NCBI GenBank assembly: GCA_012032775.1
Contig: JAAUQO010000021.1
Location: forward strand, 1-42,774
Direction of reading: 5' to 3'
DNA length: 42,774 nt
From: Oscillochloris sp.
GTDB lineage: Bacteria > Chloroflexota > Chloroflexia > Chloroflexales > Chloroflexaceae
The position numbers and the translations under genes are program-made. The notes beneath the pieces were generated by a model. It was not told the DNA's origin, ran no database searches, and worked only from the letters and a program-made list of their open reading frames with translations. Shown one piece after another: positions 9,293-18,403 of this stretch; the stretch's first letter is position 1, and the number at the start of each line of letters is the position of its first letter.

Positions 9293-9301
9293 ATCGTAGC
9301 A
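9293..9301 (-). promoter_or_regulatory. Extended -10 promoter for the acetyltransferase gene
   Basis: On the minus strand this reads TGCTACGAT, an extended -10 element 33 bases upstream of the start codon at 9260. No -35 box is clear. The same TGCTAnnnT pattern precedes the genes at 13666, 19444, 28141 and 30851. Confidence 0.4.
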
Positions 9302-9318
9302 TCGCGCTGTGACAGATG

Positions 9319-9341
9319 CGATCACAGTACCGCAGTGATCG
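9319..9341. promoter_or_regulatory. Inverted repeat upstream of transketolase (possible operator)
   Basis: CGATCAC (9319-9325) and GTGATCG (9335-9341) are perfect 7-base inverted repeats around 9 bases. The site lies between the divergent acetyltransferase and transketolase genes, where an operator would sit. No regulator is identified. Confidence 0.3.
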
Positions 9342-9496
9342 GATTATGCAGCGAGAATGAAACAAATCCACAGCACAACAGACAAAACAGCAAGCCGGAC
9401 AAATTCCGCACAATGCTTATCGTGGCGCCGACAGAAAAGCATGGGCGATCCTTGCGAGGTGTCGTGTCAGTACCGACGTGCTGGTGCGAAAAGGTT

Positions 9497-9502
9497 TATA
9501 AT
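9497..9502 (+). promoter_or_regulatory. Candidate -10 box of the transketolase gene
   Basis: The sequence is a perfect TATAAT, 38 bases upstream of the start codon. The best -35 candidate 17-18 bases further up (CCGACG) is poor, so an activator may be needed. Confidence 0.5.
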
Positions 9503-9540
9503 CGAAGCGTCATATCGCTGATTTATCTGAGGAGAACCGC

Positions 9541-11562
9541 ATGAGCGAGAATACGACCGCATCAACCAATGCGGAACTGGATCGGCTCAGCGCCAATGCC
9601 ATTCGCGCTCTGGCAATCGATAGCGTCCAGAAAGCCAACAGTGGCCATCCCGGCCTACCACTCGGCATGGCCGACGCAGCCTACGTCCTTTGGCGCCGCT
9701 TCCTGAAGCACAACCCCCACGATCCGAACTGGCCCGATCGCGATCGCTTCGTCCTTTCCGCCGGCCATGGCTCAATGTTACTTTACGCCTTGCTCCATCT
9801 TACCGGCTATGATCTCAGCATCGACGATCTCAAGCAATTTCGGCAGTGGGGCAGCAAAACACCCGGCCATCCCGAACACTTCGAAACACCCGGCGTCGAG
9901 ACAACCACCGGCCCACTCGGGCAAGGCGTCGGTAATGCCGTCGGCCTGGCGATCGCCGAACGCTGGCTGGCTGCGAAGTTCAATCGCGGCGGATTCCCGG
10001 TATTCGATCATTACACCTACGTGGTCTGTAGCGACGGCGACTTGATGGAGGGTATCAGCCACGAAGCGGCAAGCCTGGCCGGACATCTCAAGCTCGGCAA
10101 GCTGATCATGCTCTACGACAGCAATAGTATCTCGCTTGTCGGCGCAACCAGTCTGTCATTCTCCGAAGATGTGCCGGCCCGCTTTAGCGCCTATGGGTGG
10201 CATATACTCGAAGTGGACGGCCACGACATGGCGGCGGTGGCCCACGCACTCGCCGAGGCGAAGGCCGAACGGGAGCGCCCATCAATTATCGTCACCCGCA
10301 CCACGATCGGCTTCGGTAGTCCGAACAAAGCCGGGAGCCACAAAGCCCATGGCGAACCCCTTGGCGCCGATGAAGTCCGGCTCACCAAGGAGAATCTCGG
10401 CTGGCCGACGGAGCCTGATTTCTATGTTCCCGACCAGGTCTACGAGCATATGCATGCCGCGATCGATGCCGGCTCGGTTCGGCAGCGGGAATGGAACGGC
10501 ATGATGGATCGCTATCGCGGCGCATTTCCCGATCTTGCCGCAACCTGGGATCGTATGCTGGCGGGTGAACTACCTGCCGATCTGGCGGCGGCATTGCCGA
10601 GTTACGCCGCCGATCCCAAGGGCAAAGGCACGCGTGTTTTCTCCGGCGATGCCGTGACTGCCCTGGCCGAGCAGATGCCGCAGTTGCTGGGCGGTTCCGC
10701 CGACCTTCACACCTCCGACTATACGCTCTTGAAGGCATACGAACCACTCACCCCGACCGATTTCAGTGGCCGCAACATCCACTTCGGCGTGCGCGAACAT
10801 GCGATGGGCTCGGCGCTGAATGGTATGGCGTTGCACGGCGGGATCATCCCGTACGCCGGCACCTTCCTGGTGTTCAGCGATTACATGCGCCCTGCGATTC
10901 GCCTGGCCGCGCTGATGAGCCTGCGGATCGTGTATGTCTTCACCCACGACAGCATCGGTGTCGGCGAGGATGGCCCCACCCACGAGCCGGTCGAGCAGGT
11001 GATGGCGCTGCGGATGATCCCGAACCTGCATGTCTTCCGGCCCGGCGACGCCAACGAAGTTATCCAGGCCTGGAAGGCAGCCGTCGAGCGCAAAGACGGC
11101 CCAACAGCTATGATTCTCTCGCGCCAGGCTGCGCCGACTCTTGATCGCAGCACAATGGCATCGGCGGAAGGCACAGCGCGGGGCGGATATGTGCTGCGCG
11201 ATACGCCCGGTGCGCGGGTGATCCTGATTGGCACCGGCACCGAGTTGCATATGGCGGTGCAGGCCGCCGATCTGCTGGCCGATCGCGGCATCCCGGCGCG
11301 TGTGGTCAGTCTGCCGAGTTGGGAAGTATTCGACTCCCAGGAGCAAGCATATCGCGAAAGTGTGTTGCCGCCGTCGATCCCCGTGCGAGTCTCGATCGAG
11401 GCCGGGCGGACGATCGGCTGGGAGCGCTATGTCGGCCTAAGCGGCGCTTCCGTGGGCGTCGATCGCTTCGGCGCATCGGCACCGTTTCAGGAGATCTACC
11501 GCCGCTTCGGTATCAGCGCCGAACGAATGGCCGAGGTTGCCCAGAGCTTGTTGGGCGAGTAA
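9541..11562 (+). CDS. tkt: Transketolase
   Basis: This 673-residue thiamine-diphosphate enzyme moves two-carbon ketol units between sugar phosphates in the non-oxidative pentose phosphate pathway and, where present, the Calvin cycle. It is full length and all hallmark blocks are visible: [32 protein letters not shown], the diphosphate/Mg-binding GDGDLMEG with the Asn in YDSNSIS, and the pyrimidine-domain signature [19 protein letters not shown] with catalytic Glu. GAGGAG lies six bases before the ATG. It is monocistronic, with its own -10 box at 9497 and a strong terminator at 11584. In this organism it probably serves pentose and erythrose phosphate supply. Confidence 0.97.
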   Translation: MSENTTASTNAELDRLSANAIRALAIDSVQKANSGHPGLPLGMADAAYVLWRRFLKHNPHDPNWPDRDRFVLSAGHGSMLLYALLHLTGYDLSIDDLKQFRQWGSKTPGHPEHFETPGVETTTGPLGQGVGNAVGLAIAERWLAAKFNRGGFPVFDHYTYVVCSDGDLMEGISHEAASLAGHLKLGKLIMLYDSNSISLVGATSLSFSEDVPARFSAYGWHILEVDGHDMAAVAHALAEAKAERERPSIIVTRTTIGFGSPNKAGSHKAHGEPLGADEVRLTKENLGWPTEPDFYVPDQVYEHMHAAIDAGSVRQREWNGMMDRYRGAFPDLAATWDRMLAGELPADLAAALPSYAADPKGKGTRVFSGDAVTALAEQMPQLLGGSADLHTSDYTLLKAYEPLTPTDFSGRNIHFGVREHAMGSALNGMALHGGIIPYAGTFLVFSDYMRPAIRLAALMSLRIVYVFTHDSIGVGEDGPTHEPVEQVMALRMIPNLHVFRPGDANEVIQAWKAAVERKDGPTAMILSRQAAPTLDRSTMASAEGTARGGYVLRDTPGARVILIGTGTELHMAVQAADLLADRGIPARVVSLPSWEVFDSQEQAYRESVLPPSIPVRVSIEAGRTIGWERYVGLSGASVGVDRFGASAPFQEIYRRFGISAERMAEVAQSLLGE

Positions 11563-11583
11563 CACGGATCGCGGAACAAACAG

Positions 11584-11620
11584 AATGCCGGCCGCGACAT
11601 TCAGGGTCGCGGCCGGCATT
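11584..11620. terminator. Bidirectional terminator between tkt and amt
   Basis: Arms 11584-11598 and 11606-11620 form a perfect 15-bp GC-rich stem with a 7-base loop. T-rich sequence follows on the plus strand (CATTGTTTGTG) and on the minus strand (CTGTTTGTT). It lies between the convergent ends of transketolase and the ammonium transporter. Confidence 0.85.
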
Positions 11621-11665
11621 CATTGTTTGTGAACCCTGGTTGCGGCGAATGTGGGCGCAACCGAA

Positions 11666-13066
11666 CTAATCTGCGGCGGGAACCGAAGCGGTGCCGGGGA
11701 CGAAATCCGGGTAGGCAACCGAGCCGTGCTCGCCGACATCAAGACCGGACAACTCCTCTTCCTTGCTAACCCGCAGGCCGATCGTGGCCTTGATGGCAAG
11801 GAACATCGCACCAGCCAGCAATGCAGTCCAGGCGCCGATCGCGATGATACCGACAACCTGAGCCATCAGCAGGGTTGCGCCGCCGCCGAAGAACAGGCCG
11901 AGCGTACCGGTATTGCCGGGGGCGCTGGCGAACAGACCGACAGCGATCGTACCCCAGGCGCCATTGATCAGGTGAACCGGAACTGCGCCGACCGGATCAT
12001 CGATCTTGGCTTTCTCAAGCCACTCGGCGCCGAAGACAACCAGCGGGCCGGCGAGAAAACCGATCAGGATGGCCGAGATCGGGTTGACATAGGCGCAGCC
12101 GGCGGTGATCGCCACAAGGCCGCCAAGCACACCATTCATTGTCTGGCCGAGGTCGGGCTTGCCGGAGCGGAACCAGGCCGTAAAGAGCGCACCCAGACCA
12201 CCGGCGGCGGCGGCGAGGTTAGTCGTAACGATCACGAGTGCGACCGCGTCGGCGTTCCCCTGCGAGCTGATCGCCAACTGCGAACCGGGGTTGAAACCGA
12301 ACCAGCCGAGCCAGAGGATGAAGGTACCGAGCGCGGCGAGTGCCATACTGTGGCCGGGGATCGACTTCGGCTTGCCGTCGCTGCCGAAGCGACCGAGGCG
12401 CGGCCCGAGGATAATCGCGCCCATCAATGCGGCCCAACCGCCGACCGAATGGACAACCGTGCTACCGGCGAAGTCGGTAAAACCCCAGTTGCCGTCGGTG
12501 CTGCCGCTGTAGGTATTTAGCCAGCCGGCGCCGCTCCAAACCCAATGCACAACCACCGGGTAGATGAACAGGGTGATAATGAAGCTATAAACCAGATACG
12601 CAGTGAACTTGGTGCGCTCAGCCATTGCGCCGGCCACAATTGTCGCGGCAGTACCGGCAAAGACAACCTGAAAGAACCAGCTCACATATACCGGAACACC
12701 ATCGCCGCCGGCCGAGGTGAGGAAGAACTGCGACGTGCCGATGAAACCACCGGCGCTATCGCCATAAGCCAGGCCCCAGCCAACCGCCCAGAAGGCGATC
12801 GAGCACATCACGAAGTCCATCAGGTTCTTGAACAGAATGTTGGTTGTGTTCTTCGCCTGTGTCAGGCCGGCGGTGAGCATGGCGAAACCGGCCTGCATAA
12901 AGAAGACCAATGCACCGGCGATCAGCAAGAACATCGTGTCGATCGCAACCGCCAACTCTGCCGACGATGGGCCTTCTTCCTGGGCGAACGCCTTGCTGCC
13001 GGTAACGGCGAGAAGGGTTAATGCACCACCGAGCCCAATCCCAAACTTGCGCCAACTCAGCTTCAT
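11666..13066 (-). CDS. amt: Ammonium transporter Amt
   Basis: This 466-residue Amt/Mep/Rh channel protein takes ammonium into the cell through the cytoplasmic membrane as a trimer. A cleavable signal-like segment (residues 1-29, ending SKAFAQEE) is followed by the usual eleven helices. The opening FMQAGFAMLTAG and the block FKNLMDF are characteristic. The twin pore histidines are in STVVHSVGGWAAL and VPVHLINGAWGT. AAGGAG lies eight bases before the ATG. No GlnB/GlnK gene is adjacent, so PII regulation, if any, comes from elsewhere. It converges on transketolase across a shared terminator. Confidence 0.95.
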   Translation of the reverse strand: MKLSWRKFGIGLGGALTLLAVTGSKAFAQEEGPSSAELAVAIDTMFLLIAGALVFFMQAGFAMLTAGLTQAKNTTNILFKNLMDFVMCSIAFWAVGWGLAYGDSAGGFIGTSQFFLTSAGGDGVPVYVSWFFQVVFAGTAATIVAGAMAERTKFTAYLVYSFIITLFIYPVVVHWVWSGAGWLNTYSGSTDGNWGFTDFAGSTVVHSVGGWAALMGAIILGPRLGRFGSDGKPKSIPGHSMALAALGTFILWLGWFGFNPGSQLAISSQGNADAVALVIVTTNLAAAAGGLGALFTAWFRSGKPDLGQTMNGVLGGLVAITAGCAYVNPISAILIGFLAGPLVVFGAEWLEKAKIDDPVGAVPVHLINGAWGTIAVGLFASAPGNTGTLGLFFGGGATLLMAQVVGIIAIGAWTALLAGAMFLAIKATIGLRVSKEEELSGLDVGEHGSVAYPDFVPGTASVPAAD

Positions 13067-13665
13067 AAGGCTATCTCCTTAAGCACAATGGAACATGGTA
13101 ACTGTGTTAGGTTTAGCTTCGGTAGCGGCAATCAAGCGTCGCAATCGCAAGCGTCGCAATCGAGATCAAACCGCAAGTCGAAGCGCACCCATACACTGCT
13201 CCATCGCAGCTCGGACAGCTTCATCGCTGGGTTGCCGGAATCCGGCCGAGTATTAGCTCAGTAACGGTAGAAACGCGCGGAACTAACGAGGCAAGTGTAC
13301 CGATGGAAGAACCGGTTGGCTGGGTAAGAAACCAACACACTGAAGTTTAAATCGTAATACTCCATGCACGGAACTGCGGCATCGCAGGAGTGCCAGGAGT
13401 CTCAGGATTCACCTCCTCTATATAAGCAGACAGGGCTTACACAGTAGCTTCGTTATTCGGTGTGGTCTTTGAACCATATTAACAAATCTAAACCAGATGA
13501 AGCTATGGTGAAGGTGCCTAAAATCTCCCGCAAGGATCTGTACAAAATCTCTGAAGTTGGGGGGGATGAACACCCCTTTTTTGTCAACGAGGCAATTCTT
13601 TTGTGCTACACTGGCCTGTGCAGATTATCACAGAGTCGCACATGTTATGCACAAGGAGGAACGCG
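13067..13665. other. Intergenic region between amt and auracyanin (599 bp)
   Basis: This is the divergent control region for amt (leftward) and the auracyanin gene (rightward). It holds a 15-bp tandem repeat at 13133-13162 (two copies of CAAGCGTCGCAATCG) on the amt side, an AT-rich TATATAA at about 13421, a G-run/C-run followed by six Ts at 13560-13583 that could form a weak terminator, and the auracyanin -10 region at 13604. Short frames here, including 69 codons from 13460, lack a ribosome binding site and similarity to anything I know, so I see no gene. Confidence 0.6.
13604..13612 (+). promoter_or_regulatory. Extended -10 promoter of the auracyanin gene
   Basis: The sequence TGCTACACT sits 53 bases upstream of the ATG at 13666. 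A TTGTCA lies upstream but with about 20 bases spacing, so the extended -10 is probably the main element. Confidence 0.45.
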
Positions 13666-14361
13666 ATGAGCTTCCGGGGTTCGGGCGGCTATCGCAGCCG
13701 TAATGATGAGGGGTCCGTATTCGGCGGCGGCAGCGCGGGAGGACCGCCGCTGCAGGTACTCATTATCGGTACCGTGGTGTTGGGTGTAGTTGCGCTACTC
13801 ACGGTAATTATTTTCACCAATCTTGCGGGGGGAACGCAACAGACAGCTACAGGTTCACAGCAGCAACCGCAAGTGCTGCCCACTGCGGCGCCGGAACCAA
13901 CGGCAGCTCCCGCACCAACGGAAGCCCCGGCTGTAGAACCTGCTGCCGGCGGCGGTGGCGGCTCGCTGGCGGCTGAGGGAACTCCTGCGGAGTCGGTGAC
14001 GATCCTGCCTGAAGCAATGGCGTTGGCATTCGCCGATACAGCAGTCACACTGCCCGCCGATACGCTGGTGACGGTCACGCTTGACAATCAGAATCAGCTC
14101 GGCGTTCAGCACAACTGGGTGTTGGTTGACGGCGGCGCCGATGTGGCTGCGGCAGTAAACACCGCCGCCCAGGGCAACGCCGACGGCCTGTATGTGCCGC
14201 CGGCCGACACCGAGGGTGCTCTGGCCTATACGGCGATGATCAATGCCGGCGAACAGGGTTCGGTCACGTTCCAGACACCCGCATCCGGTACCTACCTCTT
14301 TATCTGCACCTTCCCCGGCCACTACCTCGCCGGGATGCAGGGCGAACTGACGGTCAACTAA
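13666..14361 (+). CDS. Auracyanin-type membrane-anchored blue copper protein
   Basis: This 231-residue plastocyanin/azurin-family protein should carry electrons to the membrane cytochrome that feeds the photosynthetic reaction centre, or to the respiratory chain. Residues 1-28 are glycine-rich and cytoplasmic, 29-52 are a single membrane anchor, and about 55-105 form a Pro/Ala/Thr/Gly linker. The cupredoxin domain follows. The type 1 copper ligands are visible as His149 (QHNWVLV), Cys214, His219 and Met224 (CTFPGHYLAGM). The ATG at 13666 is chosen because AAGGAGG is just upstream; an in-frame GTG-type extension to 13603 is unsupported. The anchor-linker design matches auracyanins of Chloroflexales. 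It faces bchP and the puf genes, consistent with a phototrophic role. Confidence 0.92.
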   Translation: MSFRGSGGYRSRNDEGSVFGGGSAGGPPLQVLIIGTVVLGVVALLTVIIFTNLAGGTQQTATGSQQQPQVLPTAAPEPTAAPAPTEAPAVEPAAGGGGGSLAAEGTPAESVTILPEAMALAFADTAVTLPADTLVTVTLDNQNQLGVQHNWVLVDGGADVAAAVNTAAQGNADGLYVPPADTEGALAYTAMINAGEQGSVTFQTPASGTYLFICTFPGHYLAGMQGELTVN

Positions 14362-14364
14362 ACT

Positions 14365-14407
14365 GTAAGGGCGAAGCATGGCGCTATGCACCATGCTTCG
14401 CCCCTAC
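14365..14407. terminator. Hairpin between auracyanin and bchP (GTAAGGGCG family)
   Basis: A perfect 13-bp stem (14369-14381 with 14391-14403) extends to 17 bp with one mismatch and has a 9-base loop. It lies between the convergent ends of the auracyanin and bchP genes. It starts GTAAGGGCGAAGCATG, related to sequences at 1-97 and 34041, so it looks like a dispersed palindromic repeat used as a bidirectional terminator. Confidence 0.7.
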
Positions 14408-14428
14408 GCATCCCCGTGGATGGTTGCC

Positions 14429-15682
14429 TTAATCGCCGGCTGTAGCCTGTATCCTGCTGGCTGTATCTTGCTCACGTACGGGCATGCGCCGCTGCGTGTA
14501 GTTGCGCACCTGGCTCTTGATAATGTCCCAGGTCATCTTCATCTGCGCGCCCCAGGGCGCCGGCGCCATCTGTTTGTGCATGTAGCTGTCGAAGGTAAGC
14601 CGCTGCACATCCGGGTTGCGACACATCTCGGTGAAGACTTCCATCTGGCGTTCGTTGCCATAGCCCCACCATTGTAGCCAGCGCAGAAATGTGTACATGG
14701 TGCCGTACTGCTTCCACCAGCGCTTTTCGTAGCTGCGCAGGTTCGCCGCCGCAGGTGCATCCAGGTGTTGCGCCAATGCCTCGGCCGCGAATTGGCCGCT
14801 CTTCATGGCCCAATAAATTCCCTCGCCCGAGGTGTGTACAACTAAGCCGGCTGCATCACCGATCAGCATGGCCCGGTCGAAGGCCATCTGGCGGCGCGGT
14901 TCCATCGGCAAGGCATGCGCTTCGCGTAGCAGCAAGCGCCCGCCGTCGAGGCTTGCGCCCAGGCGGCGCTTCAGATTCTCCAACAACGCACGGGCATGGC
15001 GGGTGTGGCCGGGGCCTACGCCGATCCCGACCGCAATATGATCGCGTTTCGGAAAGGCCCAGGAGTAAAGATCGGGGCTGACTTCGCGGCCCAGATACAG
15101 ATCGGCGGTGTCTTCCCAGCGCGCCATCTGTGATTCGGTCAGGGCAATGCGCTCCTGGATTGCGACTGCCCGCGGCAATGGATCGAGGCCGAGGAACTTT
15201 GCAGTCGGCGAATACGCCCCATCGGCGCCGATCACGACATCGGCGCGAATAACGTGTTCGCTGCCGTCGATCATCGAGCGATAGCGTGCGCTAACGCCAT
15301 CGTGCTCAACGGTCAGGCCGATCACCTGGCCGTGGATTAGATCGGCGCCGCGCTGCTGAGCGCGTTCGCGTAGATACCCGTCGAACACCTCACGCCGCAC
15401 CATCGCCACATAATCGTGGCCGGTCGGCACACTGCCCACCACCGGCACATGGGTCTCCTGCCCGGATGGCGAGACGATCAGGCAGTTTTTAACTTTGCGG
15501 TCGATCAACGATTCGGGCAGATCGAACTCGTGAAAGGCAGCCGGCGGCACAGCGCCGCCACAGGGCTTGGCCTTCGTCAGCTCGCGCTCGATCAGAACCG
15601 TCTCAATCCCCTGCGCCCGCAGCGAAATCGCCGCCGTTGCGCCACCGACCGATGCGCCGATGATCAGCACACGTTGCGCCAT
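14429..15682 (-). CDS. bchP: Geranylgeranyl reductase (bacteriochlorophyll tail), BchP
   Basis: This 417-residue FAD-dependent reductase of the geranylgeranyl reductase family saturates three double bonds of the geranylgeranyl tail to give phytylated bacteriochlorophyll. It starts with the dinucleotide fold VLIIGASVGGATAAI; the middle glycine of the usual GxGxxG is serine here. The family signature KPCGGAVPP, the DG motif VVIGADGAYSPTAK and the FAD-binding MLIGDAAGLVVHTSGEG follow. AAGGAG lies eight bases before the ATG. It is the third member of the pufC-bchG-bchP series, only 11 bases after bchG, and is presumably co-transcribed. An archaeal-lipid-type reductase is excluded mainly by context and length. 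Confidence 0.9.
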   Translation of the reverse strand: MAQRVLIIGASVGGATAAISLRAQGIETVLIERELTKAKPCGGAVPPAAFHEFDLPESLIDRKVKNCLIVSPSGQETHVPVVGSVPTGHDYVAMVRREVFDGYLRERAQQRGADLIHGQVIGLTVEHDGVSARYRSMIDGSEHVIRADVVIGADGAYSPTAKFLGLDPLPRAVAIQERIALTESQMARWEDTADLYLGREVSPDLYSWAFPKRDHIAVGIGVGPGHTRHARALLENLKRRLGASLDGGRLLLREAHALPMEPRRQMAFDRAMLIGDAAGLVVHTSGEGIYWAMKSGQFAAEALAQHLDAPAAANLRSYEKRWWKQYGTMYTFLRWLQWWGYGNERQMEVFTEMCRNPDVQRLTFDSYMHKQMAPAPWGAQMKMTWDIIKSQVRNYTQRRMPVREQDTASRIQATAGD

Positions 15683-15693
15683 ATGAAATCTCC

Positions 15694-16629
15694 TTATCCG
15701 GCCAACCCGATCGCCGCCGCCATCATCCCCCAGACAAAGAGCATAATCGCCGTGGCGTTGAAGAATACCTCGTTATGTTCGGGATCGCGGATGAAACGCA
15801 CGTTGGGAATGCTTTGCAACGCCAGAAGCAATGCGACCACGCCGGCGCTGATTGGATTGCCCCAATACAGCAACAGGCCGATCACGCCAATCTGCGCCAC
15901 ACCCATCGTGATTACCACCAGACGGGCGGCTGTTTGTTTGCCGTACTGCACCGGAATAGAGCGAATACCCATGCGTGTATCGCCGACAATGCTCTTGAAA
16001 TCGTTCACCGTCATGATACCGTGGGCGCCGATCGAGTAGAGCAGCGCAATCGCGACACTTTCCGCAGTAAGCGGGGCGAAAGCGGCGTGGCCGGCCATCC
16101 AGGCCAACCCCTCATACGAGATCGCTACCAGAGCATTGCCGATCCAGCCGTTACGTTTGCCGCGGATCGGCCGGGCGCTGTACGAAATCGCACAGAACAA
16201 CCCGATACCGACGAACAGCGCTACCTCGCGGCCAAGCCCCAACGCAATCGAACAGCCCATCCAGGTCAGGATCGCGGTGAGCATATACACATGTCGCAAG
16301 GTTACCTGACCGGAAGGGATCAAGCGTTGCGGCTCATTGATCGCATCGACATCACGATCGCAGTAGTCGTTCACCACCTGCGAGAGGCCGGTAAGAATCG
16401 GGCCGGCCATCAGCACGCCGATCAGTAACCGACCGAGCGGCTGAAGCTCCCAGCCTAAACCGCCTGAGGCAATCGCGCCACAAAGAAAAGCCCAACCTGG
16501 GGCAAACCAGGTAATCGGCTTCATCAATTGAATGGAGCGGTGCAGGGTGCCGCGCCAACCGCCCAACGGCACAGCCAACGACGCCGGTGAGACAGGCCGC
16601 AGCCCGTGACTGTCGTGCAGATCGCTCAT
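15694..16629 (-). CDS. bchG: Bacteriochlorophyll synthase BchG
   Basis: This 311-residue integral membrane UbiA-family prenyltransferase esterifies bacteriochlorophyllide with geranylgeranyl or phytyl diphosphate. The first prenyl-diphosphate motif is VVNDYCDRDVDAINEPQRLI, followed by IPSG as in chlorophyll synthases. The N-terminal LMKPITWFAPGWAFLCG is also characteristic. About eight to nine membrane helices are predicted by eye. I place the start at 16629 (AAGGA six bases upstream) rather than at 16731, because the longer version reads into the heptamer-repeat region. It lies between pufC and bchP on the same strand. Confidence 0.93.
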   Translation of the reverse strand: MSDLHDSHGLRPVSPASLAVPLGGWRGTLHRSIQLMKPITWFAPGWAFLCGAIASGGLGWELQPLGRLLIGVLMAGPILTGLSQVVNDYCDRDVDAINEPQRLIPSGQVTLRHVYMLTAILTWMGCSIALGLGREVALFVGIGLFCAISYSARPIRGKRNGWIGNALVAISYEGLAWMAGHAAFAPLTAESVAIALLYSIGAHGIMTVNDFKSIVGDTRMGIRSIPVQYGKQTAARLVVITMGVAQIGVIGLLLYWGNPISAGVVALLLALQSIPNVRFIRDPEHNEVFFNATAIMLFVWGMMAAAIGLAG

Positions 16630-16697
16630 GAGGAGTCCTTCAGACAAATAGTACGAGCAAGAAACGCATTTGATGGATGACACGCCGTTCGTACCGT

Positions 16698-16747
16698 GAG
16701 AACCGAGAACCAAGAACCACCGCAGAGACATGGGCGGTTCTTGGTTC
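16698..16747. repeat. GAGAACC heptamer repeats forming a hairpin between pufC and bchG
   Basis: Three heptamers (GAGAACC, GAGAACC, AAGAACC) occupy 16698-16718. The stretch 16736-16747 is the exact reverse complement of 16707-16718, giving a 12-bp stem with a 17-base loop. The same heptamer forms longer tracts at 22434 and 42683. It could act as an mRNA-processing or attenuation hairpin between pufC and bchG. Confidence 0.75.
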
Positions 16748-16788
16748 CGATTGCTTAACTGCTCCGATGTGCCAGGCGCTCCATCGCT

Positions 16789-18054
16789 CTACTGACCGCC
16801 TCGCAATTGCGGCGGCAATACAACCACGCCGGCATCGCCCTCAGGGATCGCCGCCTGATTGATCGCAGCCGGCGGAATAGCAACATTGTCGGCGTTATTG
16901 TAGCTCTGGTGGCAGGTATAGCAGGCCGGCAGGTTGTAGTACTGCCCCTCGATCAATTGGTACGACCACTCGGTGGCCCCACCTTCGATCAGCGACGGAA
17001 TCGTATCTTTCGGCAGCGCGCCATAATCCAGCCAGTTATCCTGCAACCAGGTCGTCAGCAACAACATCTGCTGCGCTTTCAGCTTGTTGTAGCCATAAAA
17101 CGCATTCGAGATCGTACTGGCCGGATTCAATTCATACGCAGTAAAGTCGCGCGAGTTATGGCAGTAGGTACAACCAACGCCGAGCGACCAGGACTGATAA
17201 TTCATCACATTCTGGTTGATTGTCACCTGCTCCTGGCTACGACCGCCTTCATAGGTGAGTGCCAGCGAACCGCGGCCGCTCTCCGAATCGGCTACATCGT
17301 AGGGCAGCCAGACCTGATAGTTATAGATGTAGTAGATGATCGCTTCTTTGAGCGGCACCAGGCCACGGATCTCCTCGGGCTTCTGGGCCGGATCGAGGAT
17401 CGGTGCGCCGTTCTCATCAAGCGGATTGACCTGCAACGCAATCGGCGGAACACTCTTCACAAACTGCTCGCCGAAGGCCTCCAGATTAACCGGCTGATTG
17501 TTGTGACATGTGGCGCACTGCACGTAATTGCCGCGCCAGTTCGGCAGATCGACGATAAACTCGGCGTTCACGTCGTTCACCAGGCGCAGCATGTTGCGCG
17601 CTGCGATCTTCTGGGGGATTTCGTCGGAGGCGAAGTTGTTGACATTGTGGCAGTACTGACAACCGACACCCAGACCACCGGAGACATATTGCTGCATGTA
17701 CGTCCAGATCTGGGCCGACGACATGCCTACCAGCACCTGCACATTCACCGTATTCGGGAATTCTTCCACCCAACTTTGTCCGGCCTGAACACCCGTAGTC
17801 CAGGCTTCCAGGCCAAGCCACGGCTCGCGCCCATCAGTCGGCGTGTTCGGTCCCAGATCGGTGATCGCCTGAATCCCATCGCTAGGACTCCAGGGGATGC
17901 TTGCCGCCGCCGCCGACGCTCGCAGTTCGCCGCCAAGCGACAGTTCATAGACCCACCAGAAGGTCGCGGTGGTAACCACCGCTACTACGATTCCCACGGC
18001 CACCGAGACAAAGATCGCCATCTGTCGATCACTTGGCCGGGTTGACGATTGCAT
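16789..18054 (-). CDS. pufC: Tetraheme cytochrome c subunit of the photosynthetic reaction centre, PufC
   Basis: This 421-residue membrane-anchored cytochrome (c-554 type of Chloroflexus) re-reduces the photo-oxidised special pair from the periplasmic side. A membrane anchor spans about residues 12-36. Four CxxCH heme sites are visible: CQYCH (132-136), CATCH (180-184), CTYCH (295-299) and CYTCH (378-382). I start at 18054 (AGGAG eight bases upstream); the frame is open to 18138 but that extension is not preceded by a binding site. It lies downstream of pufBA but is separated by a terminator-like palindrome and a near-consensus promoter. Auracyanin, encoded nearby, is the likely electron donor. 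Confidence 0.95.
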   Translation of the reverse strand: MQSSTRPSDRQMAIFVSVAVGIVVAVVTTATFWWVYELSLGGELRASAAAASIPWSPSDGIQAITDLGPNTPTDGREPWLGLEAWTTGVQAGQSWVEEFPNTVNVQVLVGMSSAQIWTYMQQYVSGGLGVGCQYCHNVNNFASDEIPQKIAARNMLRLVNDVNAEFIVDLPNWRGNYVQCATCHNNQPVNLEAFGEQFVKSVPPIALQVNPLDENGAPILDPAQKPEEIRGLVPLKEAIIYYIYNYQVWLPYDVADSESGRGSLALTYEGGRSQEQVTINQNVMNYQSWSLGVGCTYCHNSRDFTAYELNPASTISNAFYGYNKLKAQQMLLLTTWLQDNWLDYGALPKDTIPSLIEGGATEWSYQLIEGQYYNLPACYTCHQSYNNADNVAIPPAAINQAAIPEGDAGVVVLPPQLRGGQ

Positions 18055-18234
18055 AAGAGGCTCCTGAATCCAGGTCAGCAGCCCGGCGGCGCCGTAGGGC
18101 ACGGGGCCGGCTCCGACACCAACAAGGCGAAGAAACATTCACAACGCTGCGCATCGGCGGAGGCCAATGCCGGCGTTCAAGACGTACGGAGAGGTGGAAA
18201 CGACGCGCTGATCATGCTGTTTTTTTGTAGCCTC

Positions 18235-18263
18235 AGTATACACCTGATGGTACTTCAGGTCAA
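18235..18263 (-). promoter_or_regulatory. Sigma-70 type promoter for pufC
   Basis: On the minus strand TTGACC (18263-18258) is followed after exactly 17 bases by TATACT (18240-18235). This differs from the bacterial housekeeping consensus at two positions in total. Transcription would begin near 18228, giving a leader of about 170 bases before pufC. Confidence 0.75.
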
Positions 18264-18375
18264 TTTTTTTCCTATGTGCAAAAAAGGTGCAAGATCAGGC
18301 GATACCATTGCATGCCACCAGGCGCCGAACACCACCGTCGGGGCACACGATGTTGTCGTATGCACATAGACAAGA

Positions 18376-18403
18376 ACCGCCAGCAGGCATGCCTGCTGGC
18401 GGT
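18376..18403 (-). terminator. Terminator or attenuator palindrome between pufBA and pufC
   Basis: This is a perfect 28-base palindrome (arm ACCGCCAGCAGGCA). In the minus-strand transcript it lies 46 bases after the pufA stop and is followed by TTCTTGTCT, which is U-rich but not a pure run. It should terminate most pufBA transcripts or protect their 3' ends, lowering read-through into pufC. Confidence 0.78.

Noticed and set aside
9308..9326. CRP/FNR-like site TGTGA...TCACA upstream of transketolase, tempting because of the cyclase in the window
   Set aside because: The half-sites are 9 bases apart, not 6 as in CRP sites, so it does not fit; only the inverted repeat at 9319-9341 is kept as a weak operator candidate.
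13460..13669. Possible 69-codon gene upstream of auracyanin
   Set aside because: There is no ribosome binding site, it runs over the auracyanin promoter and binding site, and it resembles nothing known to me.
16807..18045. Plus-strand frame of 412 codons opposite pufC
   Set aside because: pufC has four heme motifs and a binding site; the opposite frame is Arg/Gln-rich with no domain and no ribosome binding site.
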